A stretch of DNA of 64,000 nt. It comes from VBAS01 sp963773465 (GTDB lineage: Bacteria; Bacteroidota; Bacteroidia; Chitinophagales; Chitinophagaceae). Shown piece after piece: positions 36,214-44,699 of the stretch. A program made the translations under genes and the position numbers. The stretch covers positions 496,001 through 560,000 of the forward strand of contig CAVZBF010000001.1 in the NCBI GenBank assembly GCA_963773465.1. The letters run 5' to 3'. The notes beneath the pieces are model-generated. The model ran no database searches. It saw nothing but the letters and a program-made list of their open reading frames with translations, and was not told where the DNA came from. Within the stretch, counting starts at the first letter, position 1. Each line of letters starts with the position of its first letter.

Positions 36214-36420
36214 ATGAAAAATAAAATCATCTATTTATTCCTCCTGATTTTTTCAGTCAGTCTGATTTCTTCTGCTAAAAAAGTACCAGGCAATTGTACT
36301 AAACTTTCGGCTTGTACACAGCAGCAAATAAAGGAATGTAAAGAGCCAACGAAAAACGAAACCGACAAAGAAGCCGATTATAATCTTCCATCACTCGGGC
36401 TTTTCTTTTTCAACATCTGA
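36214..36420 (+). CDS. Small secreted protein between adaptor and ATPase
   Basis: A 68-residue protein starting at ATG 36214 (a TTG at 36190 is less likely). It has a signal peptide MKNKIIYLFLLIFSVSLISSA, then a Cys/Lys/Glu-rich mature part (NCTKLSACTQQQIKECKEPTK) of about 45 residues ending LGLFFFNI. Three cysteines could form disulfides in the periplasm. Its place inside an export operon suggests an accessory, a substrate or a peptide signal; nothing in the sequence decides among these. Confidence 0.6.
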   Translation: MKNKIIYLFLLIFSVSLISSAKKVPGNCTKLSACTQQQIKECKEPTKNETDKEADYNLPSLGLFFFNI

Positions 36421-36450
36421 AACTTTCACCTTCACTTTAAAAAATAAAAA

Positions 36451-37126
36451 ATGATCAAGATTGCAAATCTCGAAAAAACTTATCGCACCGAAGAAGTGGA
36501 AACAGTAGCATTGAACAAACTTTCTTTTGAAATAAAAGAAGGAGAGTTTGTTGCTGTTATGGGTCCGTCAGGGTGCGGCAAATCAACCTTTTAAATATTG
36601 TGGGCTTCTTGATGACCCGGATGATGGCAGCTACCAGTTTAATGGAATCGAAGTTGCAAAATTCAATGAACGCAAAAGAGCAGACCTGCGTAAAAGGAAT
36701 ATCGGTTTCGTATTTCAGAGTTTTAATCTTATTGATGAGCTTACTGTTTTTGAAAATGTTGAATTGCCTCTTATTTACACAGGTGTAAAAGGAGCTGACA
36801 GAAAAAAAAGAGTGGAAGAAGTTTTAGATAAAATGCAGATCATGCATCGTCGCAATCACTATCCTCAACAATTATCAGGTGGTCAGCAACAACGTGTGGC
36901 GGTTGCAAGAGCAGTTGTAAACAAGCCAAAACTTATTCTCGCCGATGAGCCGACAGGTAATCTTGATTCGCATAATGGTAGTGAAGTAATGCAAATGCTG
37001 ACAGACCTGAATGAGCAGGGGACAACGATCATTATGGTAACACACTCTGAGCACGATGCCCGCTACAGTCATCGCATCATCCGTATGCTGGATGGACAAA
37101 CGGTGACGGAGAATATTTTGGTGTGA
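36451..37126 (+). pseudogene. MacB/LolD-type ABC ATPase, two homopolymer frameshifts
   Basis: An ATP-binding subunit of about 225 residues, the only ATPase for the permeases seen here. It starts MIKIANLEKTYRTEEVETVALNKL. Walker A is GPSGCGKST at about 37-45, Q-loop GFVFQSFNL, signature LSGGQQQRVAVARA, Walker B LILADEPTGNLD and the switch His in MVTHSEHDA. The frame breaks just after Walker A. Restoring one T in the T-run near 36591 and one G in the GGG near 36603 gives the expected STFLNIVGLLDDPDDG, which is strong evidence for homopolymer-type sequence errors rather than decay. The family (LolD/MacB/FtsE) powers extraction or mechanotransmission with FtsX-type permeases. Confidence 0.88.
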
Positions 37127-37163
37127 ACCCCCTGTCTCCGCCTCAGGCGGAGAGACTTAGTCA
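37127..37163 (-). repeat. C-rich dispersed repeat R4
   Basis: Minus-strand copy starting directly at the ATPase stop codon: on that strand GACTAAGTCTC, then CGCCTGAGGCG and GACAGGGGGT. The turn differs from R1-R3 but stays self-complementary. Confidence 0.6.
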
Positions 37164-37353
37164 GAGGATTCACTTATTGATTGAATAGTTCTTTAAAAGT
37201 TAGTTGACGATGTTGCCGGCAGCAGTTCCCTGATTGAGCTTTTGTTGCGACGCTCCATTCATCATCTGTTCCTTGATGGACCTATTAACAAAAATAGCTT
37301 GAGTCAGGTTGACGGTATTGCTTTTCAACTTCCCGAATACACAAACCTGTTTA

Positions 37354-37390
37354 AATCTAAGTTCCCCCTTTAGGGGGACAGGGGGTATAG
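37354..37390 (+). repeat. C-rich dispersed repeat R5
   Basis: Plus-strand copy AATCTAAGTTCC, then CCCTTTAGGGGG and ACAGGGGGT, ending two bases before the start codon of the first permease. It therefore occupies the ribosome-binding region. R4 and R5 face each other across the 266-bp gap between ATPase and permease array. Confidence 0.65.
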
Positions 37391-37392
37391 CC

Positions 37393-39831
37393 ATGATTAA
37401 AAACTATTTCAAAATCGCCTGGAGAAACCTTGTAAAGAATAAAACCTTTTCTTTCATTAATATTATAGGCCTGGCTTCGGGCCTTGCATGCTTTATTCTA
37501 ATAGCACTCTATGTTGCCGATGAATTAAGCTATGATCGCTTTAATGAAAAGGCAGCCAGGATCTATCGTATTAACTCCGATATAGTTTTTGGTGGCAATA
37601 AATTACACCTCGCAGTGGCTTCTGATCCGATGGGGGCGACCTTAAAAAAAGATTATCCGCAGGTAGAAGAGTATACACGTTTTTACAGTTCCAGTGGTGC
37701 CAAACTGGTAAAGAAAGGAAATGAATATATCCGGGAAAATAATGTTGCCCATGCTGACTCTACACTTTTTGATGTGTTTACACTTCCTGTAATCGCAGGC
37801 GATCCGAAAACAGCATTGAATGAACCAAATACTGTGGTGATTACTGAATCAGCTGCTAAAAAACATTTTTCTACAACCGATGCAATTGGAAAAAATATTG
37901 AAACCGACGACAATGGCAGCACGCTATATAAGGTAACTGCAGTTATAAAAGATATTCCGCACAATTCCCATTTCAATTTTGATATGATCTTTTCTATGGA
38001 CAATGTCCAGTATCAATGGGGAAATTTTCTAAGCCATAATCATCAAACGTACCTGTTACTGAAGCCTGGTACGGACTACAAGGAATTTGAAAAGAATTTT
38101 AAACAGTTTATTAATAAATATGTTGTGACGCAGGCGGCCCAATTCATGAATATAAAATCAATGGATGAATTTGAAAAAGCCGGAAATAAATTGGAGTACA
38201 GCCTGATGCCATTAACGGATATTCATCTTCGTTCCGACCGTGTGCCTGAGATGGGTGTGAATGGTAATATTCAATATGTATATATTTTCTCTGCTGTTGC
38301 TTTGTTTGTTCTCATTCTTGCGTGCATCAATTTTATGAATCTTTCCACAGCAAGGTCAGCCAGCCGCGCAAAGGAGGTTGGGATACGTAAGGTTGTTGGG
38401 TCTGAAAAGAAATTATTGGTAAGACAATTCCTTACCGAATCTATTTTAACTACAGTTATATCCACGGTTCTTGCCATTGGCATTGCATGGTTATGTTTAT
38501 CATGGTTTAATAATTTATCGGCAAAACAATTACATATTTCGGATCTGTTGCAGCCTAAATACCTTGCATTTCTAATTGCATTGCCGCTTCTTGTTGGCTT
38601 ATTAGCTGGAACATACCCCGCATTCGTGCTTTCTTCATTTAACCCAATTGTAGTTTTAAAAGGAAAGCTCAGCGGTGGTTTAAAAAAAAGCACACTAAGA
38701 AATGTGTTAGTGGTTGGCCAGTTTACTGCTTCAATTTTCTTAATTGCAGCAACCATCATTGTATTTCGTCAGTTAAATTTTATCCAAACAAAAAAGCTTG
38801 GATTCAGTAAAGATCAAATGCTGATCGTTAATGGTACCGGGGCGCTGGGAAATAATCGGGATGCATTTAAAAATGAAGTTGCCAAACTCTCAGGTGTGAA
38901 AGGAACAACATATGCAGGGTATCTCCCGGTCGCAGGCTCTTCAAGAAATGATGTAAGTTTTTCTACAGAAGCAGTAATGAGCTCGACTAACAGTGTGAAC
39001 ATGCAGGTATGGAATATTGATCATACCTACATTCCATTGATGGAAATGGAAATTGTAAAAGGCCGAAACTTCTCAAAGGATTTTGGTACAGATTCAAATG
39101 CCACCATTATTAACGAAACTGCCGCTAAGTTGTTGGGCTGGGATGATCCGGTCGGTAAAAAATTATATACCTATTTCCAGGATGGAGGCGGTAACAATCT
39201 TATCAGTCGTGAAGTGATTGGTGTGGTTAAAAATTTTCACTTCGAATCAATGAAAGAAAATATCGGCCCGCTTTGTTTCCGGCTGGCAGATAATTCATGG
39301 GCTACCGCATTTAAGGTAAATACAACGGAGATAAAACAATTGGTAAGCAATATTGAAAGCAAGTGGAAAACAATGGCGCCCGGCATGCCATTCAGTTACC
39401 AGTTCATGGATGAAAGCTTTGACAGCATGTACCGCGTAGAACAGCGCACAGGTAAATTAGGATTGACACTTGCTGTTATTGCAATTCTAATTGCGTGTCT
39501 TGGTTTATTTGGATTAGCCACCTACACCGCTGAACAAAGAATAAAAGAGATAGGTGTCCGCAAAGTACTTGGCGCTACGATCAGCAACATTATAACAATG
39601 CTTTCTAAGGATTTTATGATCCTTGTATTGATTGCTTCAGCATTGGCCATACCATTGGCATGGTGGGCTATGAACAGGTGGTTGCAGGATTTTGCTTACA
39701 GGATAAACATAGGTTGGTGGATATTCATTGCAGCAGGCATCATTGCTTTATTAATTGCATTGATAACAGTTAGCTCGCAGGCGATCAAAGCTGCGCTTGC
39801 TAACCCGGTGAAATCGTTGCGAACTGAGTAA
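37393..39831 (+). CDS. MacB/FtsX-type ABC permease 1 of 11
   Basis: An 812-residue inner-membrane permease, here a double-length form. The ATG at 37393 (MIKNYFKIAWRNLVKNK) is the true start by comparison with the paralogues; an earlier frame start at 37309 lies in a repeat. TM1 is FSFINIIGLASGLACFILIALYV. A periplasmic MacB_PCD-like domain spans about 45-280. The first FtsX block has YIFSAVALFVLILACINFMNL and the coupling segment KEVGIRKVVGSEKKLLVRQF, two more helices, then a fourth (VLVVGQFTASIFLIAATIIV). A second periplasmic domain follows (about 450-690). The final three helices carry KEIGVRKVLGATISNIITML. It ends ANPVKSLRTE, and most of its neighbours share that tail. Eight helices in all, so one chain may equal a MacB dimer. 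Confidence 0.9.
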   Translation: MIKNYFKIAWRNLVKNKTFSFINIIGLASGLACFILIALYVADELSYDRFNEKAARIYRINSDIVFGGNKLHLAVASDPMGATLKKDYPQVEEYTRFYSSSGAKLVKKGNEYIRENNVAHADSTLFDVFTLPVIAGDPKTALNEPNTVVITESAAKKHFSTTDAIGKNIETDDNGSTLYKVTAVIKDIPHNSHFNFDMIFSMDNVQYQWGNFLSHNHQTYLLLKPGTDYKEFEKNFKQFINKYVVTQAAQFMNIKSMDEFEKAGNKLEYSLMPLTDIHLRSDRVPEMGVNGNIQYVYIFSAVALFVLILACINFMNLSTARSASRAKEVGIRKVVGSEKKLLVRQFLTESILTTVISTVLAIGIAWLCLSWFNNLSAKQLHISDLLQPKYLAFLIALPLLVGLLAGTYPAFVLSSFNPIVVLKGKLSGGLKKSTLRNVLVVGQFTASIFLIAATIIVFRQLNFIQTKKLGFSKDQMLIVNGTGALGNNRDAFKNEVAKLSGVKGTTYAGYLPVAGSSRNDVSFSTEAVMSSTNSVNMQVWNIDHTYIPLMEMEIVKGRNFSKDFGTDSNATIINETAAKLLGWDDPVGKKLYTYFQDGGGNNLISREVIGVVKNFHFESMKENIGPLCFRLADNSWATAFKVNTTEIKQLVSNIESKWKTMAPGMPFSYQFMDESFDSMYRVEQRTGKLGLTLAVIAILIACLGLFGLATYTAEQRIKEIGVRKVLGATISNIITMLSKDFMILVLIASALAIPLAWWAMNRWLQDFAYRINIGWWIFIAAGIIALLIALITVSSQAIKAALANPVKSLRTE

Positions 39832-39840
39832 TCAATAATT

Positions 39841-39864
39841 AATAATTATTAATTAATAATTATT
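39841..39864. repeat. AT-only spacer palindrome, copy 1
   Basis: Perfect 24-nt palindrome with half-site AATAATTATTAA, between permeases 1 and 2, followed by AAAGCAAACATT and the next ATG. Confidence 0.85.
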
Positions 39865-39876
39865 AAAGCAAACATT

Positions 39877-42249
39877 ATGATCAAGAATTATTTTAAGATA
39901 GCCTGGAGGAATTTGTTGCACAACAAAACCTTTTCGCTGATAAATATTTTCGGGCTTGCACTTGGGATGACCTGCAGTCTCTTAATTATGCTTTGGCTGA
40001 AAGACGAGCTGAATAAAGACAAATTTCATATAAATGATAAGAGGTTGTTTCGTGTAATGGAAAACCAGTTCTATTCCGGAGATATTTCAACATTTCCTTC
40101 TTCCCCGGGCATCTTAGCTGAAAACATAGTGAAGGATGTTCCGGAAATAGAAATGGCAAGCCAAATGCTTTGGGAAGAAGAACCACTGTTTACTGTTGGG
40201 GATAAGTTTGACAAAGAAAAAGGCCGCTATGTACAAAAGGACTTTTTAAAAATGTTCTCTTTTAAACTGGCAAAAGGCGATGCGGCTACTGCTATTGCCC
40301 GTCCCGATGCAGTTGTAATATCCAAAAAATTAGCGGATAAATATTTTAAAGGCGAAGACCCGGTAGGTAAGATCATAAAAATAGACAGTAAAGAAAACGT
40401 AATTGTTACGGGTGTGCTCGAAGAAATCCCGGAATTGTCTTCTTTGAAATTTGATTTCTTAATGAGCTATGATATTTGGTTCAAGAAAAATGATTGGGCA
40501 AAAGAATGGGGTAATAACGGGCCAAGGTGTTATGTAATGCTCGCAGCGAATACTTCGGTGGATAAAGTAAATGCCAAGATCAAAAATTATATTAAGACGA
40601 AGAATAAGGATAGCAATGTTGAACTCTTTCTTCAAAATTATGGGGAGTCATATTTATATTCCAATTGGGATAATGGAAAACAGGCAGGCGGCCGTATTGA
40701 GAACGTAAAAATATTTTCGTTTGTTGCCGTTATTATTTTGCTGATCGCCTGTATCAATTTCATGAATCTTGCAACTGCCCGTTCTTTAAGAAGAGCAAGA
40801 GAGATCGGTGTGCGCAAAGTGGTTGGTGCCGGTAAGAGACAATTAGTGGCACAGTTCATCGGTGAAGCTATGTTTGTTTCGTTCCTTGCAATTTTATTTT
40901 CTTTATTGATCGTTGTACTGATTCTTCCTTCATTTAATGAGTTAACCGAAAAACAATTAGCGCTTGACCTGACCAATCCCCTGTTCCTTTTGATCTTACT
41001 TGGATTAACAATTGTTACCGGGTTTATCTCGGGTTCATATCCTGCTTTATTCATGTCAACTTTAAGACCGATCATCGTTTTAAAGGGTATTTTAAAATTC
41101 AAATCTGGTGCAACTTTATTCAGGAAAGTTCTTGTTGTATCCCAGTTTGCATTGTCGATCTTTTTGATACTTGGGATGATCGTCGTTTATCGCCAGATAA
41201 ATTATATCCACAATAAGAACCTTGGGTTCTCCAAAGAAGATCTGTTGTATATGCCGCTTGAAGGCCCGATGTCAAAAAATTTCATGGCTTTTAAAGATGA
41301 GCTTTCAAAACAACCAGGCATAAAGAATATTACAAGTGCACAGAGCAGCCCGATTGAAGTGGGAAGTTCAACACAAGGCGTACGCTGGCCCGGAAAAGAT
41401 ACGACCAAGCTTATCCTGTTCAGCAATAATCCTGTTACTTATGATTATGTAAAAACGCTGGGTATTGAGTTGAAAGCAGGTCGCGATTTTGATCCTTCTT
41501 ATAGCCTGGATACAATGAATTACCTGGTGAATGAAGCAGCTGCAAGAAAAATTGGTTACCAGGATCCGGTAGGAAAAGAATTAACAATGTGGGGTGACAA
41601 AGGAACCATTATCGGGGTCATGAAAGATTTTCATCACAATTCATTGAAAGTGCCGATAGAGCCTCTCATCCTCCGTTTGTTTAAAGGAAGCTGGGTTAAT
41701 GAAAATGGTTATTGGGGAAATGTTATAGTAAGAACGGAAAAAGGGAAATCAAAACAGGCTATTGCAAGCATGGAAAAAATCTTCAGGAAGTTCAATCCGG
41801 GATTTCCTTTCCGGTATTATTTTACTGACGATGAAATTGCAAAAAATTATAAGGCTGAATATACGGTAAGCAAGCTTTCCCGCTATTTTGCATTTCTCGC
41901 CATATTTATCTCGTGCCTTGGCTTGTTTGGACTGGTAACTTTTACCGCAGAACAAAAAACAAAAGAGATTGGAATCCGCAAAGTCCTTGGTGCATCCGTC
42001 ACAGGTATTGTAAGGATGCTTTCAAAAGAATTTTTATTGCTGGTGCTGATTGCATCTGTCATTGCGCTTCCTGTTGCATGGTGGATGATGCATAAATGGC
42101 TGATGGATTTTGAATACAGGATTAATATCGGCTGGTGGGTATTCGTCGTAGCTGGTGTTACAGCAATGCTGATCGCATTACTAACGATCAGTTTCCAATC
42201 CATAAAAGCAGCTATCGCTAACCCGGTGAAATCATTGCGAACGGAGTAA
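39877..42249 (+). CDS. MacB/FtsX-type ABC permease 2 of 11
   Basis: A 790-residue paralogue with the same eight-helix plan. It starts MIKNYFKIAWRNLLHNK, TM1 SLINIFGLALGMTCSLLIMLWL. The first FtsX coupling segment is REIGVRKVVGAGKRQLVAQFIGEA, the second KEIGIRKVLGASVTGIVRML. The first periplasmic domain contains LFRVMENQFYSGDI and PSSPGILAE, a version shared with permease 4 (LYQVLENQPFEG, SATPGLLAE), so the two form a subgroup. Ends ANPVKSLRTE. Spacing from permease 1 is 45 bp. Confidence 0.9.
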   Translation: MIKNYFKIAWRNLLHNKTFSLINIFGLALGMTCSLLIMLWLKDELNKDKFHINDKRLFRVMENQFYSGDISTFPSSPGILAENIVKDVPEIEMASQMLWEEEPLFTVGDKFDKEKGRYVQKDFLKMFSFKLAKGDAATAIARPDAVVISKKLADKYFKGEDPVGKIIKIDSKENVIVTGVLEEIPELSSLKFDFLMSYDIWFKKNDWAKEWGNNGPRCYVMLAANTSVDKVNAKIKNYIKTKNKDSNVELFLQNYGESYLYSNWDNGKQAGGRIENVKIFSFVAVIILLIACINFMNLATARSLRRAREIGVRKVVGAGKRQLVAQFIGEAMFVSFLAILFSLLIVVLILPSFNELTEKQLALDLTNPLFLLILLGLTIVTGFISGSYPALFMSTLRPIIVLKGILKFKSGATLFRKVLVVSQFALSIFLILGMIVVYRQINYIHNKNLGFSKEDLLYMPLEGPMSKNFMAFKDELSKQPGIKNITSAQSSPIEVGSSTQGVRWPGKDTTKLILFSNNPVTYDYVKTLGIELKAGRDFDPSYSLDTMNYLVNEAAARKIGYQDPVGKELTMWGDKGTIIGVMKDFHHNSLKVPIEPLILRLFKGSWVNENGYWGNVIVRTEKGKSKQAIASMEKIFRKFNPGFPFRYYFTDDEIAKNYKAEYTVSKLSRYFAFLAIFISCLGLFGLVTFTAEQKTKEIGIRKVLGASVTGIVRMLSKEFLLLVLIASVIALPVAWWMMHKWLMDFEYRINIGWWVFVVAGVTAMLIALLTISFQSIKAAIANPVKSLRTE

Positions 42250-42251
42250 TC

Positions 42252-42282
42252 AATAATCAATAATTATTAATTATTGATTATT
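42252..42282. repeat. AT-rich spacer hairpin, copy 2 (compensated variant)
   Basis: Perfect 14-bp arms AATAATCAATAATT and AATTATTGATTATT around ATT. Against copy 1 it carries a T-to-C change in one arm and the matching A-to-G in the other. Confidence 0.85.
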
Positions 42283-42294
42283 AAAGCAAATAGT

Positions 42295-44673
42295 ATGATC
42301 AAGAATTATTTCAAGATAGCGTGGAGAAATCTCGGCAAAAGCAAGATGCATTCTTTTATCAATATTGCGGGATTATCTATTGGAATGACCGTTGCAATTT
42401 TGATCGGCTTGTGGATACACGATGAAGTTTCATTTAATAAGAATTTTAAAAACTATGATCGCATTGCACAGGTTGTACAAAACGTTACCAACAATGGTGA
42501 AGTACAGACATGGACAAGCGTGCCGTATCCGCTTGCAGATGAACTGCGCAAGAATTATGGCAGCGATTTTAAACATATCGCAATGGCTTACTATATCGGT
42601 GATCATTTGCTGGCATTGGATGAAAAAAAATTGAAAAAGGAAGGAGGTTATTTCGAAAAAGAAGCGCCTGCTTTGTTTAGTCTTGAAATAGTTCGCGGAA
42701 ATGGCAGCCTTGATGATCCATCTTCATTATTACTGTCTGAATCGGCTGCCAAAGCTTATTTCGGCGATGCGGACCCGATCAATAAGCTGATGAAGATAGA
42801 TAACCAGATGAATGTAAAAGTAACCGGTATATATAAAGACCTTCCGCATAATTCCATTTTTGCACACCTGTCTTTTATGTCAACATGGGAGATGATATAT
42901 AACAACACTGAGTGGATAAAGACGATAACGGATCCATGGAGACCGAATTCTTTTTCCTTATTTGTTCAGTTGAACGACAATGCCGGCTTCGCTGCTGTTT
43001 CTGCAAAGATCAAAGATGCCAAGCTGAAAAGAGTAAATGAACAACTTGCAAAAAAGAAACCAGCATTGTTTCTGCAGCCTATGAGCAACTGGCATTTGCA
43101 TTCTGAATTTAAAAATGGGGTAAATGTTGGCGGCGCTATTCAATATGTGTGGATGTTTGGAATTATTGGAGTGTTTGTTTTGTTATTGGCTTGCATAAAT
43201 TTTATGAACTTAAGTACGGCAAGGAGTGAAAAAAGAGCAAAGGAAGTCGGTATTCGTAAAACCGTGGGTTCTCTCCGCAAGCAATTGATCATTCAATTCT
43301 TTACCGAGTCATTACTGACAGTAATTTTTTCATTTGCATTGTCACTTTTGTTTGTACGATTATTACTGCCCTTCTTTAATAGTGTTGCGGATAAACAAAT
43401 GTCGATCCTGTGGCTGAATCCTTATTTCTGGGCAATAAGCTTAGCGTTTATAATTTTCACTGCACTTGTTGCCGGCAGCTATCCTGCATTTTATCTTTCT
43501 TCATTCAGACCGATAAAAGTTTTAAAAGGGACATTTAAGGCCGGACGCTTTGCGGCACTTCCAAGAAAAGCGTTGGTTGTTGTTCAATTTACCGTTTCAG
43601 TTATACTCATTATCGGTACTATCATTGTGTATAAACAAATTCAATTTGCAAAAAGCCGCCCTGTTGGCTACACAAGAGAGGGATTGGTAAATCTTCCGCT
43701 GACTGAAGCAATTCATAAACATTTTGGTGCAATAAAAGATGAATTGACACAATCAGGTGTCATCACTTCACTGGCAGAAGCAGGCAGCCCAACAACAAGT
43801 ACATGGTCAAGTACAAGTGGTTTTAGCTGGAAAGGAAAAGATCCGAACCTGTCAATTGATTTTTCAACTGTCGGCGTTTCGTATGATTATGGTAAAACGA
43901 TTGGCTGGCGCATAAAAGAGGGAAGAGATTTCTCAAAAGATTTTACTACCGATACATCGGCAGTTATTTTGAATGAAGCTGCTGCCAGTTTTATGCAGCT
44001 AAAAAATCCTGTTGGGGAAACAATAACCTGGTGGGGAACTCCGCTAACTGTAGTAGGTGTTATTCATAATATGGTGATGAACTCACCTTATGATGAACCA
44101 CGGCCCACTATTTTTAATTTATCTGCGGATGAGGAAAGCATTACGATCGCTAAAATAAATCCTTCTTTAAATGCAAAAGATGCATTGGCAAAGATCGAAA
44201 CAGTTTATAAAAAATTTGAAAAGGATCAGCTTTTCAGCTTTCAGTTTGCCGACGATGAATATGCAAAAAAATTCCAGAGCGAAGAAAGGGTAGGAAGGCT
44301 TGCAGGCTTTTTTACAATACTTGCCATTGCTATTTCCTGTCTTGGTTTGTTTGGTCTTGCTTCATTTGTAGCGGCTCAGCGTACAAAGGAAATCGGCGTA
44401 AGAAAAGTATTGGGCGCATCCGTGCTTGGAGTTTGGAATTTATTATCAAAGGATTTTGTAATGCTTGTGTTCATCTCATTCTTAATTGCAGTGCCTGTTG
44501 CCTGGTACATGATGAATACCTGGTTGCAGAGTTATACCTATAGAATAACGATAGACTGGAAAATATTTTTACTCGCAGGATCATTGTCCGTTGTGATTGC
44601 ATTGATCACTGTGAGTTTTCAATCGATTAAAGCGGCTATTGCTAATCCTGTGAAATCTTTGCGCACTGAATAA
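42295..44673 (+). CDS. MacB/FtsX-type ABC permease 3 of 11
   Basis: A 792-residue paralogue. The ATG at 42295 (MIKNYFKIAWRNLGKSK) is chosen over an upstream ATG at 42274 inside the spacer hairpin. TM1 SFINIAGLSIGMTVAILIGLWI. Coupling segments are KEVGIRKTVGSLRKQLIIQF and KEIGVRKVLGASVLGVWNLL. It groups closely with permease 9: both have HDEVSFNK/YDELSFNK, RIAQV, the EKKL sequence and the MVM.SPY.....PT segment. Ends ANPVKSLRTE. Confidence 0.9.
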   Translation: MIKNYFKIAWRNLGKSKMHSFINIAGLSIGMTVAILIGLWIHDEVSFNKNFKNYDRIAQVVQNVTNNGEVQTWTSVPYPLADELRKNYGSDFKHIAMAYYIGDHLLALDEKKLKKEGGYFEKEAPALFSLEIVRGNGSLDDPSSLLLSESAAKAYFGDADPINKLMKIDNQMNVKVTGIYKDLPHNSIFAHLSFMSTWEMIYNNTEWIKTITDPWRPNSFSLFVQLNDNAGFAAVSAKIKDAKLKRVNEQLAKKKPALFLQPMSNWHLHSEFKNGVNVGGAIQYVWMFGIIGVFVLLLACINFMNLSTARSEKRAKEVGIRKTVGSLRKQLIIQFFTESLLTVIFSFALSLLFVRLLLPFFNSVADKQMSILWLNPYFWAISLAFIIFTALVAGSYPAFYLSSFRPIKVLKGTFKAGRFAALPRKALVVVQFTVSVILIIGTIIVYKQIQFAKSRPVGYTREGLVNLPLTEAIHKHFGAIKDELTQSGVITSLAEAGSPTTSTWSSTSGFSWKGKDPNLSIDFSTVGVSYDYGKTIGWRIKEGRDFSKDFTTDTSAVILNEAAASFMQLKNPVGETITWWGTPLTVVGVIHNMVMNSPYDEPRPTIFNLSADEESITIAKINPSLNAKDALAKIETVYKKFEKDQLFSFQFADDEYAKKFQSEERVGRLAGFFTILAIAISCLGLFGLASFVAAQRTKEIGVRKVLGASVLGVWNLLSKDFVMLVFISFLIAVPVAWYMMNTWLQSYTYRITIDWKIFLLAGSLSVVIALITVSFQSIKAAIANPVKSLRTE

Positions 44674-44692
44674 TTATTAATTAATAATTACT
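44669..44692. repeat. AT-only spacer palindrome, copy 3
   Basis: Differs from the perfect form in one terminal-arm base. It overlaps the last bases and the TAA stop codon of permease 3, and the next start is 8 bases after it. Confidence 0.8.
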
Positions 44693-44699
44693 AATTATT

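Noticed and set aside
37200..37394. 64-codon minus-strand frame between the ATPase and permease 1
   Set aside because: It overlaps repeat R5 at its start and has no signal, motif or partner; I could not support it as a gene.
38271..38759. 162-codon minus-strand frame within permease 1, and similar frames in the other permeases
   Set aside because: They recur at the same place opposite the conserved FtsX helix region and simply mirror its codon pattern.
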